A stretch of 64,000 nucleotides of DNA from Pegea sp. RAD2-039. Its lineage: Eukaryota; Chordata; Thaliacea; Salpida; Salpidae. Shown here piece by piece: positions 22,897 through 34,228 of this stretch. How positions within the stretch are numbered: the first letter of the stretch is position 1; each line of letters opens with the position of its first letter. The translations under genes were made by a program, and so were the position numbers. A model generated the notes under the pieces. That model searched no databases. It was not told the DNA's origin and was given only the letters and a program-made list of their open reading frames with translations. The stretch covers positions 62,001 to 126,000 of the forward strand of contig JAQGEQ010000213.1 in the NCBI GenBank assembly GCA_034620365.1. Reading direction: 5' to 3'.

Positions 22897-24348
22897 TTAA
22901 GCTTTTAATAAATCACAAAATTGTGTTTCTGGAAAATTCATACAATGTATAGAATAAAATCTTGTTGGATCGTCTTTTATCGTAAAACTTTTTGTTGTAT
23001 TATTTATTATAACAGTTGTATTAGGTAACTTGTAACTGAGACTAATTTGTTCAGTTAATTCATGAGTTTTCAAATTCTGTAAGTGTTCTTTATCATAATG
23101 ATCATTCATTTCTTTAATTTCTGTTAAATCAATCTGAAGAAAATTGTTAATAATTAAACCGATTAGACAGTCATCATTTAATTGTGTTTTTCTCGATAAT
23201 TCTAAAATTCTTCCATCATAAGCAAATGGTAACATCATTTCAGCCAACTTTCTACTTACACAAAAACCGGAACCACCATGAGCAAACTTAAAAGAATAAT
23301 CTACATCATTAAAAGTGACCTTTAAAGGATCTAGTGTACTTAATTTACCAATATACCATGGCTCTTTCCAGTCATACTTTGATAATAAAGCAAGCAGATG
23401 TTTGATATTCACATAATTATCATCATCCCAATGACACCACCACTTAGCAGCTACTTCTACATATTTATCAAATTCTAAATTCATTTTGCAACTTAAACCA
23501 TAAGGCCCGTGGTCATTTTCACATTTTGAAGAAATTAATTTCCGATTTGTTTTTATATAGAATGGCAAATCAAAGTGATCAGTAATAAAGAAAGTTTGTT
23601 GTGAAACTTGCTGATACCAGGTTAGAAGGATATGTTCTGCTCTTGTTGTATGGAACTGTTTACTTGTTTTAATCGTATGAAAAATATCTGTTAATAAAAG
23701 TTTACCATCTGGAGGTGTTGGTTTGCTTTCAAAAGGATTTATTTCGATTGGATTTCCTATATAGCTTAGTGTTTTTCGGTTTGTAGCTGTTGAAACTATC
23801 TTTGGTAATGTAGAAGTACTTGCCACTTTATCTTCTGTTGTAAAGAATTGAGAAACTATCTCTTCTGGTTTACTTATCTTTGATTTTTCAGTTTCAATTT
23901 CTTTTTTTGTAGGTTCTTGAATTATTTCAATGTTTTCAAAATCAGCTTTTTCAAAATGTTCAATCTTTTCATCATTTTTAATCTTTTCAACGTCAAAATC
24001 TTCAATACTTTCATTCTTTTCAGCAACTTCTTGTAGACGGCTTGCTTCTTGATTAGCTTCGAGAATAATTACATCTTTCAGTTGGATATCGTTTCCGAAT
24101 TCTGGAACCAAGCTCTCAACAACTTTCTTAATCTCATCTTCTTTTGCATCAACTGAACGAAGCTTAATGACGTCATCATTAGCATCGATTTGAAGATTTT
24201 TTTGTGAAACAATTTCCTCACTTGTTCCATCTTTCAAAATAGGATTTGAACAAACATTATTTGAAGAAAATGAATATAGAAGTAAAGAAAAGAAAATTAC
24301 AAATAAAAATGATGATCTTGTGTTGAACAGATATTTTCTCAAGCCCAT
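22897..24348 (-). CDS. Fringe-type beta-1,3-N-acetylglucosaminyltransferase, copy 2
   Basis: Intronless, 483 aa, nearly identical to copy 1. The differences I see are Leu48Ser, Thr51Asn, Gly71Asp, an Asn-to-Lys in LLSKYDW, a Pro-to-Leu in STLDPLK, a Val-to-Leu in DDCLIG and the C-terminal end (LLKA). All domain features are present: signal anchor, acidic stem, DDDNYVN metal site, GGSGFC and the terminal cysteine block. It is therefore expected to be an active Golgi Notch-modifying enzyme. The proximal 5' flank matches copy 1, including the inverted repeat. Confidence 0.9.
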   Translation of the reverse strand: MGLRKYLFNTRSSFLFVIFFSLLLYSFSSNNVCSNPILKDGTSEEIVSQKNLQIDANDDVIKLRSVDAKEDEIKKVVESLVPEFGNDIQLKDVIILEANQEASRLQEVAEKNESIEDFDVEKIKNDEKIEHFEKADFENIEIIQEPTKKEIETEKSKISKPEEIVSQFFTTEDKVASTSTLPKIVSTATNRKTLSYIGNPIEINPFESKPTPPDGKLLLTDIFHTIKTSKQFHTTRAEHILLTWYQQVSQQTFFITDHFDLPFYIKTNRKLISSKCENDHGPYGLSCKMNLEFDKYVEVAAKWWCHWDDDNYVNIKHLLALLSKYDWKEPWYIGKLSTLDPLKVTFNDVDYSFKFAHGGSGFCVSRKLAEMMLPFAYDGRILELSRKTQLNDDCLIGLIINNFLQIDLTEIKEMNDHYDKEHLQNLKTHELTEQISLSYKLPNTTVIINNTTKSFTIKDDPTRFYSIHCMNFPETQFCDLLKA

Positions 24349-24505
24349 AACTCTAATTTTTAAAAACTTAAAAAAAAAATTACAATAGCTTTAGGATTAA
24401 AAATCGAATTTTTCTAAATAAGATGTATCCTAAAAAATAAACTAATACCATTAACAAAAGTGTTTCTTTGATAAAAACATTCTCAAACTACAATTTTCAT
24501 CTCAG

Positions 24506-24537
24506 ATTGATAGTTTTCATAACTCTCAACTATTAAT
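24506..24537. promoter_or_regulatory. Inverted repeat upstream of Fringe copy 2
   Basis: Same element as at 20205-20236, with one mismatch in the second arm (AACTATTAAT). Confidence 0.4.
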
Positions 24538-25891
24538 TAATAATTTTTAATAGAAGCAATCAAAGATAGAATCTTTAATCAAAAAAGAGATTAGCTCTAT
24601 CTGCGAGATTTTTCATACAAACAAATTTCACTTCAAGTTATCTTTTATGTAAAAGGTAGAAGAAATCAAATGAAGCAATTTGTAGAAATCATTTTCTGAT
24701 CATTTATAAGTAAATACAGCTGATCAAATTTCCTTATCGTCATAAAGCTGAATTGATTTCACATAACAAAAACTTCTTCATCCATTACAAACTTTTTCTG
24801 ATTTAAATATTTAGCAATACTAAATCTAAAATTAGGAAGCTTACAAAAGACTACTATTCTATATTTTGAGTATAAATTTTAATGTGTCTAAAAGTAAATT
24901 AAGCGTTTGACAGGTTTGAAATTCATTCTTGTTAATAACAATTACTACCAACCTGGTTATTTAGCTGATGCAGTAGTCATTTTCAGGATTAATGACAAAC
25001 TTTTGTAATTTTTACCGATTGAAACAAATAATAATACTAAAATCTGATTGTTTAAATAAAAACATTTAAAGCAATAAAAAAAGTAAAAGAGACCATTAGT
25101 ATAAAAAAATATATAAAGAAATTAATTTCGAAATAGTCTTTTGACTTCTGCAACATACAACAAATTTTCCACTACTCTGATCTCAAAGAATTTTTCAAAT
25201 GACTTTATTGGTTGAAAACCTCTTTATCGGAAAAGGTTTTGTTGAGACATATTTTCTAAGTTTGGAAAGACTTCTCGGAAAAGAACTGAAAAATCATTTT
25301 TTTTATCTTTTTTCGAGATAGCGTGAATTTTGCTGTATTTTTGATCAGTCTCTTTTATTATTTATTATTAAATTTTTGTTAGAAACTGTATTTAATTGCT
25401 TGTATTTAGACTAAATTAATCATCAAGTTTTGATTTAATCCACTATATATGCGACTATTTGTAAATTAATGACAAACATCTTAAGGAGTGAGTAAACTTG
25501 CTATATCCTTAATTAGATTTAATCAAATGTAGAAGAAGAAAAAGTATTATTGGAAATACAAATTTTATTATATTTAACATTTTTATAAAAAAATACAATT
25601 TATGAATTGCCAATTCATTTGCCAATTAATTTATTACTTTTGTATTAGCTAAAAATTGATAAAGGTGGATATTCTTGTCATGATTATACTAATGGCTTCA
25701 AATTTTCAGTTTTTAATTAGTAACGTAAGAAACCACTTTTTAGATGTCTGTCTTTCTAGATACTAGCAAATGTTTGTTTTTAATATATTCTTAAATATAT
25801 CTTTATGCTTCAGTAGTTTCAAACAATATCAATGTCATAAGTTCTTGACATCATATATTTTATATTATATATCAGTTAAAATATCTTTTTA

Positions 25892-26705
25892 TGAAAAATG
25901 ATTAAATTTATTACTAAAAATATTTCTTTTTGTTTTATTATAAAAGGTTTTAAAATCAATTCAAAATATAGAATTAAATTCTTAAGGAAATTTAATTGGT
26001 AAAGTTCATCTTATAATTCTAAGTACTTTGGCAATTTTAATAATATAAATTTATGCACAGATCTATTCTTTCTTTGACGTGATTAAAAAGCTTCTTATTT
26101 CGACTTTAGTTATTTTTAACAATGAAGAAAAGTACAAAAATTGTGTTCAAAGTAAATTTGAATAAGAGATAGAAAAAAATCTTTCAGAATTTCTTAATAC
26201 GAAACCTAATTGATGTAATTAAACGCTTTACTGATTTTGAAAACTTACAAAAGCATTTCGAATGTATTTCAAAGAACAAACTAAACACACTTTTAAGTTA
26301 TTCTTTTTATAATTTGAAGTTTATTAACTTCTAAAATAACATCAAATTTAATCTTTAGTAACTTTAATTATCAAATCTAAAACTTATCTCCACCGTAGGA
26401 TAACTTCCAATTTTTTATTCGATCATTTTGTAAACCTCTGCAGCAATATTTAAAATTTGTCTGTAATTTTATTCAAACCTCAAAATTAAATCCTCAAAAT
26501 GGCAAAAAAGAAAATAACCTTTATCCAAATATGTGCAATGAATGTTAAAAAAAATTCAAATTTTTGTGTTACTCATTTCGAAACTATCCACAAATCTCTT
26601 TGAATTGTTTGTTGAAGCTTCATAGTCTGCGCCAACTAAACATTTTGAAGTATTCATAAAATGAATAAAAAACAATTAGCTTGAACAGACTTTCAGCTTA
26701 CCACG
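25892..26705. repeat. Segmental copy of the DNA downstream of symporter B
   Basis: About 0.8 kb matching 43735-44560 in the same orientation, with scattered differences. Shared blocks include AAAAGGTTTTAAAATC, TTTCTTTGACGT and CTGCAGCAATATTTAAAATT. The right end (26660-26690) contains a degenerate copy of the last codons of the symporter at 44533-47999 (on the minus strand, KLKVCSS then stop), so it came from that gene's 3' end and is not a free-standing transposon. It sits between Fringe units 2 and 3. The rest of the spacer (25861-25891, 26706-26984) shows nothing. Confidence 0.8.
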
Positions 26706-26984
26706 AACCCATTATTATCCATAATTAATTTAACAATCAATTATTAAAGAAGATTTGACCTAAAAAAACTGCTTTATTCGTTTTTTTGTTATTCTATTAC
26801 AAATATGTAAAAAATAAAAAAGATAAAGAAATTAAAACTTAAATTGTATAGTGTAAAAATAACTATTAGAAAAGTTTTGCTTTAAATTATATTTTAATTT
26901 GAAGAAAATAAGTTTTCCACAAATTTATTTGGAATGGATAGATGAGTCTTATAAGATTAAGGACGCTTTTTATATGAAACAAAA

Positions 26985-29900
26985 TACACACATATATTTG
27001 ATTTGATTTTACTTTCTAAAAATATTGCAAAAAATATAGGTAAGAGTTAAACAATATTACATATACCAACTATTGTATTTTATTTCTACACTAAAATGAA
27101 CTATTAAACAATTTTTTGAATTTAAAAGAGAACAATTAGAGAAATAACTTTTCAATTTTATTTTTTACTTCTTAAAGTAGCACTCGATTTGAACCTCAAA
27201 TACTTACATAAATATAAAAAATAATATATATTTTTAAAATGACACGCCTTATAATGACGTTCTCTTATTAAAATGCCATGTTTCTTGACGCATGAAATCT
27301 GATTTTATAAGAAGTAGCAAATTTTAAGAAACTTATAAGAACAGTCTTACTTTCGAGAGAATAGATATAAATATAGGGTATGCTATGAATAAAAGTCATA
27401 ATTCTAAAAAAGTTCTATTTAAGTTCATTTCTTCTAACTGGTCTTATATCAAAATGATTTTTCAAATCTCACTTTTAATAAAAAACAAAACCTTAAAGAA
27501 TCCTTACAATTTGATTTGTATTTTCTATGAATTTAAACAAAAATAATAACAAGTAAAGTTAGATAAAAGTTTGCAAAAAAGTTTCTCAACAGATTTTTTA
27601 AAATAACTTCTGTGAAAATGAGTATAAATGATTTTATAATTATAGATAACTAAAAATAGTATTATCAGATAATAATATTAATTAATATAATTAGCTGTAG
27701 AATCTTTGGTTAATTATAAAAGTAAATTCATTACGAATAATAAAATTAAATGTACATTTTAGTTCCAACAATGTAGAAAATATCATTACAGCTAAGTAAT
27801 AAAATTATGAAACTTTAAGCTTTTAATAAATCACAAAATTGTGTTTCTGGAAAATTCATACAATGTATAGAATAAAATCTTGTTGGATCGTCTTTTATCG
27901 TAAAACTTTTTGTTGTATTATTTATTATAACAGTTGTATTAGGTAACTTGTAACTGAGACTAATTTGTTCAGTTAATTCATGAGTTTTCAAATTCTGTAA
28001 ATGTTCTTTATCATAATGATCATTCAATCCTATAACTTCTGTTAAATCAATCTGAAGAAAACCAGTAATAATTAAACCGATTAGACAGTCATCATTTAAT
28101 TGTGTTTTTCTCGATAATTCTAAAATTCTTCCATCATAAGCAAATGGTAACATCATTTCAGCCAACTTTCTACTTACACAAAAACCGGAACCACCATGAG
28201 CAAACTTAAAAGAATAATCTACATCATCAAAAGTCATCTTTAAAGGATTTGCAAGTAATTTACCAATATACCATGGCTCTTTCCAATCATACTTTGATAA
28301 TAAAGCAAGCAGATGTTTGATATTCACATAACTATCATCATCCCAATGACACCACCACTTAGCAGCTACTTCTACATATTTATCAAATTCTAAATTCATT
28401 TTGCAACTTAAACCATAAGGCCCGTGGTTATATTGACAATCTGAAGAAATTAGTTGTCGATTTGTTTTTATATAGAATGGCAAATCAAAGTGATCAGTAA
28501 TAAAGAAAGTTTGTTGTGAAACTTGCTGATACCAGGTTAGAAGGATATGTTCTGCTCTTGTTGTATGGAACTGTTTACTTGTTTTAATCGTATGAAAAAT
28601 ATCTGTTAATAAAAGTTTACCATCTGGAGGTGTTGGTTTGCTTTCAAAAGGATTTATTTCGATTGGATTTCCTATATAGCTTAGTGTTTTTCGGTTTGTA
28701 GCTGTTGAAACTATCTTTGGTAATGTAGAAGTACTTGCCACTTTATCTTCTGTTGTAAAGAATTGAGAAACTATCTCTTCTGGTTTACTTATCTTTGATT
28801 TTTCAGTTTCAATTTCTTTTTTTGTAGGTTCTTGAATTATTTCAATATTTTCAAAATCAGCTTTTTCAAAATGTTCAATCTTTTCATCATTTTTAATCTT
28901 TTCAACGTCAAAATCTTCAATACTTTCATTCTTTTCAGCAACTTCTTGTAGACGGCTTGCTTCTTGATTAGCTTCGAGAATAATTACATCTTTCAGTTGG
29001 ATATCGTTTCCGAATTCTGGAACCAAGCTCTCAACAACTTTCTTAATCTCATCTTCTTTTGCATCAACTGAACGAAGTTTAATGACGTCATCATTAGCAT
29101 CGATTTGAAGATTTTTTTGTGAAACAATTTCCTCACTTGTTCCATCTTTCAAAATAGGATTTGAACGAACATTATTTGAAGAAAATGAATATAGAAGTAA
29201 AGAAAAGAAAATTACAAATAAAAATGATGATCTTGTGTTGAACAGATATTTTCTCAAGCCCATAACTCAAATTTTTAATACCTAAAAAAATACAAACTTT
29301 TTCTGAGTTAAATATTTAGCAATACTAAATCTAAAATTAGGAAGCTTACAGAAGACTACTATTCTATATTTTGAGTATAAATGTTTATGTGTCTAAAAGT
29401 AAATTAAGCGTTTGACAGGTTTGAAATCCATTTTTGTTAATAACAATTACTACCAACCTGGTTATTTAGCTGATGCAGTAGTCATTTTCAGGATTAATGA
29501 CAAACTTTTGTAATTTTTACCGATTGAAACAAATAATAATACTAAAATAAGATTGTTTAAATAAAAACATTTAAAGCAATTTTAGAAGATCATGAGACAA
29601 TAAATTTTTATCGAAATAATTGTTATTGCTATATATATCTTTTAATTACTGAATCTTAATTATTCTTATTACAAAGCAACTAAATTGTCTTTCCTTTCAA
29701 CCATTTATTCTATCATTTTAATTATTCAATTCAATAATTGAGTTGTTCAATAAATAAAAATAAACAAATTATTTTAAAAAGTAAAGGAGACCATTAGTAT
29801 AAAAATATATATAGAAATTAAATTAGAAATAGTTTTTTGACTTCTGCAACATACAACAAATTTTCCACTACTCTGATCTCAAAGAATTTTTCAAATGACT

Positions 29901-30645
29901 TTATTGGTTGAAAACCTCTTTATCGGAAAAGGTTTTGTTGTGACATATTTTCTAAGTTTGGAAAGACTTCTCGGAAAAGAACTGAAAAAAAAATAGGTAA
30001 GCCCATTTCTTTTATGTTTCTTCAATAGCGTGAATTTTGTGTTATTTTAAATAAGTATCTTTTATTGTTTTTATTTATTGTTTCTTTCCAACAAAATTTG
30101 AGAAAACTACTAAAACTTAAAATAATGAATTAAATAATAATAATGGTATACTTCTTGTTAGAAACTGTATTTAATAGCTTGTAATTAAACTGAATCCATC
30201 ATCAAGTTTTGATTTAATCCATTATATATGCAACTATTTGTAAATTAATGACAAAAATTTTAAGGAGTGAGTAAACTTGCTGTAATTTAAATCCTTAATT
30301 AGACTTAATCAAATGTAGAAGAAGAAAAAAATATCATTTGAAATACAAATTTTATTATATTTAACATTTTTATAAAAAAAGACATTTTATGAATTGCCAA
30401 TTCATTTGCCAATTAATTTATTACTTTTGTATTAGCTAAAAATTGATAAAGGTGGATATTTTTATCATGATTATACTAATAGCTCCATATTTTCAGTTTT
30501 TAATTAGTAACGTAAGAAACCACTTTTTAGATGTCTGTCTTTTTAGATACTAGCAAATGTTTGTTTTTAATATATTCTTAAATATATCTTTATGCTTCAG
30601 TAGTTTCAAACAATTTCAATGTCATGTGTTCTTGACATTATATAT
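26985..30645. repeat. Fringe-containing tandem duplication unit 3
   Basis: Direct repeat of units 1 and 2. It lacks about 410 bp immediately upstream of the Fringe ATG (unit 1 bases of about 20078-20485), so its ATG is joined to distal upstream DNA. It keeps the 200-bp segment lost from unit 2. Confidence 0.9.
27815..29263 (-). CDS. Fringe-type beta-1,3-N-acetylglucosaminyltransferase, copy 3
   Basis: Intronless, 482 aa. The first 268 residues match copy 2 except for one Cys-to-Arg change (NNVRSNP). The catalytic domain carries three dense patches of change: RQLISSDCQYNHG (about 269-281), GKLLANPLKMTFDD (one residue shorter, about 334-347) and IITGFLQIDLTEVIGLND (about 394-411). In addition, Asn311 becomes Ser right after the DDD motif (DDDSYVN). 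The key metal and cysteine residues are kept, so it is probably an active enzyme, possibly with altered acceptor or donor handling. Its promoter differs from copies 1 and 2. Confidence 0.9.
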   Translation of the reverse strand: MGLRKYLFNTRSSFLFVIFFSLLLYSFSSNNVRSNPILKDGTSEEIVSQKNLQIDANDDVIKLRSVDAKEDEIKKVVESLVPEFGNDIQLKDVIILEANQEASRLQEVAEKNESIEDFDVEKIKNDEKIEHFEKADFENIEIIQEPTKKEIETEKSKISKPEEIVSQFFTTEDKVASTSTLPKIVSTATNRKTLSYIGNPIEINPFESKPTPPDGKLLLTDIFHTIKTSKQFHTTRAEHILLTWYQQVSQQTFFITDHFDLPFYIKTNRQLISSDCQYNHGPYGLSCKMNLEFDKYVEVAAKWWCHWDDDSYVNIKHLLALLSKYDWKEPWYIGKLLANPLKMTFDDVDYSFKFAHGGSGFCVSRKLAEMMLPFAYDGRILELSRKTQLNDDCLIGLIITGFLQIDLTEVIGLNDHYDKEHLQNLKTHELTEQISLSYKLPNTTVIINNTTKSFTIKDDPTRFYSIHCMNFPETQFCDLLKA

Positions 30646-30929
30646 CAAATAATTAAACATTTGCTGATTTTTGATGATATATACTATTTCAAAAATGAAA
30701 ACTATCCAAAATGTATATCGTTGACTCTAAAAATATTGTAAAATTAATGTCAAGGCCACAGTTTCAATTACTATAAATTACAACCTAGCTCGGAATCAAT
30801 ATAAGTTAATTGTATCAATTCCGTGTATGGATCTGCAAGCTTTAAAACATATAAACATGAATAACGAGTACTAAAGATTCGTCTGTTTGTCAAGTTAGAG
30901 CATTCTATGAAATACCAACTTCTATTATA
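30646..30929. other. Spacer, no gene seen
   Basis: AT-rich DNA between Fringe unit 3 and the LINE. Nothing recognised. Confidence 0.4.
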
Positions 30930-33257
30930 GATTTATTTATTTATTGCAATAAATGCGAAGGAGGGTGCCTGAAAAGAGCACCTCTCGCTAACACACATTC
31001 TCACAAATAACATCTATTACGTGAGAAATTCAGAAGCAAAAGATGTAACACATTACAGTATAAGCACATAACAGTGAACAATTTCATAGAATTATAGTAA
31101 ACTTAAAAAAAGGAAAATTCACAGTTTAGAAATGACATTGTTGGCAATATTATAATGGTTCAACTTCTGTTTGAACAATATGAGTGATTCTGACATGACT
31201 ATGTCTGATGGCAGCTGGTTCCATGCACTAATTGTGCGATATGCGAAACAACTTGCTCTGATTAACGTTGCAGGTGATATGGGCTTGTTACGAAATAATG
31301 AGTGTCGCCTGAGCTGGTATAACTTGAGGGAAGGACTAATGGAAAAAAAGGTGCTCCATCAAATGACTGGTCACGTGATTGTGAATGACATGTTCTTGAG
31401 TTCTGCAAATAACTGAAATCAGCGAAACTAGTCTGTAGTTAAGTTCAGTGTTTCTGGGACCATTTTTATGAATTGGAATAATAATAGCTTTCTTCCAAAG
31501 TTGTGAAACTCTTTCTCATCTCAGATGGAGGTTAAAGAGTAGCGATAGAGGTAGTGATAAAGAGGAAGTAGTTTTTCTTAGAAGTAAAGCAGGTATCTGA
31601 TCTGGGCTGTTAAAAACTGATGATTTTAAAGAAGAAATAGCTTTAGATGCTATAACGACAGTTATGTCTATATATACTATCTTAGAGATATTTGTAAGAA
31701 TGTTGGAGTATGAAAGCGAAAGAGAAATTATAAATAGTTTTCTTGTAAATTATACAAAAATCGTTGTATAGAGATTTGATGGAAGGATCTGCTTTAGTTT
31801 GCGATTTATAAAGCTAAAGAACGTTTTCTTGCTAGGTAAAGATAAGACTGCATTTTCTCTTCCTAAATAGAAATTAGAAATAGATTTTTTCTAAATTATA
31901 CAAAAATCTTTGTATAGAGATTTGAAATAAGGATCTGCTTTAGTTTGTTTGTATAGGAGGTTTATTAAATGTTGTAAATTCCTTAAATATCTGGATAAAT
32001 GTGGTTTTTTGTCGATTCTATAAAAAGGTATGAATTTCTCAGTTGACTCTTTAACGATGTTAGTAAACCTTGCATAAATAGTATTGATGTCTTCGGAAGA
32101 GTTGGAAACATAAATCCGGTCAACACCTGATAGAAATTTGTTGATACCATTATAATTTCCACAGTAAAAATTCTGTTTGCTCGGAGTTTTAAGGTTCATA
32201 AAAAAAGTTTGAAGGAGCTTGAATTCAATCATGTTTTGATCGGATGTCGGAGCAAAAGGTTCTTTTTGATCAACGTAAAAAATGTTGTCAAGCTTTGATG
32301 TGATAACAAGATCTAAGGTATTAGCACTAACTTGGGTCAGAAAGGTAACCATCTGAGATAGATTATTGTCATCGAAAAGCTTACAAAGGAATGACTTAGA
32401 ATGGACGAATTAGTGTTGTCACCATTCAAGTTAAACGATTTTCCAATAAATGCTGAATTCGGGGTTTTCCAATGAATTTTGCTAAAATTAAAATCCCCCA
32501 AAATATATAACTCATGACACACAACGCTCTTCAGAACCTTTAATAAGGCTTTAATAGTAACCTCATCACTACTGTTAGAGAGTGGTAGGTAGGTACATAT
32601 AAAACGAGAAAATTTGGACTTTGAGTAATGAAAATCAAAAGCGATAACCTCAAATCCCGGACAATTAATGGATTTTATCTGAATTATAGAGATCATGGGT
32701 GCAAGCGATGTTTTGCAAATTACGCAAACACCACCGCCTTTATCATACAGTCTGTCACAAAGTTTCAGTAATAAAACCAAAGGTGAAATCTTGAGAATGC
32801 AGAAGATCTGTGAATTGGAAAATCGTGTTAATGTGTTAATAATCGACCGTGCGTTGAAGAGCATACCTCCTAATGTAATAGAAAAATTGTCGTTTTGACT
32901 CTCGTATGATTTGATGATAGGCTTCTGTAAATTGGTATCTTAGGTTGAAAGGATGGTATTCACAATTCTGTGCAGGACACTTTTAACGGTCTTTGAGGAT
33001 CTGAGCGTTTTGCTCCGAGTCTGGTCATTAATATCTTTGGAACGTCCACAAAACCAAGGCTTTGAGAGCACATTTGATTAAAAAACTTACTGTCATCATC
33101 TTTATCAATCTCAGAGACATTAAAGATGATGACATTGTTTTCTCTGTCTTCACGGTCCAAAGTAAGTTTTCTGTGTGTGTCAGTGACCTTTTTGGCAAGA
33201 AGCTGCACCATACTAGCATTTTTGTCTGAGCTGGAATCACCGACCACCGAGACCCAT
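30930..33257 (-). mobile_element. Internally deleted LINE (CR1/Jockey-like non-LTR element)
   Basis: Read right to left it has an ORF1-like piece (33240-32960: DREDRENNVIIFNV, LMTRLGAKR..RPLKV) and an AP-endonuclease piece (32864-32350: NARSIINTL, GGGVCVICK, LYILGDFNFSKIHW). Next comes the endonuclease end and linker (32352-31891: NTLDLVITSKL, then YLRNLQHLI). The start of the reverse transcriptase follows (about 31620-31390: SPDQIPALLL, IPIHKNGPRN). At about 31350 it jumps to the reverse-transcriptase C-terminus (YRTISAWNQLPSDIVMSES, then LNHYNIANNVISKL) and the shared 3' UTR with an ATTTATTTATTTATTGC end. The catalytic core of the reverse transcriptase is deleted and frames are broken, so it cannot move on its own. 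Confidence 0.88.
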
Positions 33258-33392
33258 TTGAAGAAAAGTACAAAAATTGCGTTCAAAGTAAATTTGAATT
33301 AACGATAGAGAAAAATCCATAGGAATTTCTTATTACTAAACCTAAATGATGTAATTAAACGCTTTACTGATTTTGAAAACTTACAAAAAGAT
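33258..33392. repeat. Short third copy of the symporter-flank segment
   Basis: About 135 bp matching 26120-26260 and 43970-44095 (GAAGAAAAGTACAAAAATTG.., TTTACTGATTTTGAAAACTT). It abuts the 5' end of the minus-strand LINE, so the LINE was probably inserted into a larger copy of the segment, or the two were joined by deletion. Confidence 0.75.
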
Positions 33393-34228
33393 TTAAAACA
33401 TTTAATTGAAAGTATTTACTATTAACTTATGCGCAATTACAAGTGTGGAATATTGTAATGAAGCATTTAGAAAATCTAAAAAGTGTTATCATGAAATCTT
33501 CTAAAAAAGTTAATTTTTTTTATGTTAAAATATTTAATTGGGCGAAGCTGGTTTTATAACTTTTTATTAACAAAAGCTCACGTTGAAATATTTTGCAAAT
33601 TTGATAATTAACATAGAAATTTATCTGCGAATAATTTTTTGAAAGTGAAGCTTAAATTAAATTCATTTCAAAATTTAATTTATTTTTGATACTAGAAAAT
33701 TTCAAGAGTAATTCTCATAATTGAGTGTTTCTTGTTGATTTTTATTGAACACTTTGAGCCTTGATATATTAAAATAAGCAAAACAAATATTTGTATTGAA
33801 ATAAAATTTATTTTCTATGAATTATGTTATTTTATTTGTATTTTAGAATTAAAAGAAGTTGGTAATTATAATAATCTTCGTTAAAGAATATTTTTAAATT
33901 CATTACTATAAAAACTATAGTTATGACAATATAAGAGTTAAAAAAAAACATTTCATAAGTTAGATTATTTAATTTTATAATGTTTAATACAATATAAAAT
34001 ATAAGTTTATCCATTCAATTGATATACTGTTATATGTTTATCAATTTGTTATTAAAGTTTTTTGATTTTCTTTATTAATATTTTATCTGATTTTACAAAA
34101 GAAAAAATGATTCTAAATATTTGCATAAGAATAAAGCTTCCAAATGTTTAAAGATTTTATTCATAATACCAATAGTATTCATGATTAAGTTTTTGTGTGG
34201 CTAACTGAACAAATTACTGATTTGAAAA
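33393..34228. other. Intergenic and 5' flank of topoisomerase 3-beta
   Basis: AT-rich. No clear promoter motif or other gene. Confidence 0.4.

Larger units (their letters stand above)
22328..25860. repeat. Fringe-containing tandem duplication unit 2
   Basis: Direct repeat of unit 1. It lacks about 200 bp of distal upstream DNA: unit 1 bases of about 20774-20974 are missing at 25075. The left-edge block shared by units 1 and 3 is also absent. Confidence 0.9.
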
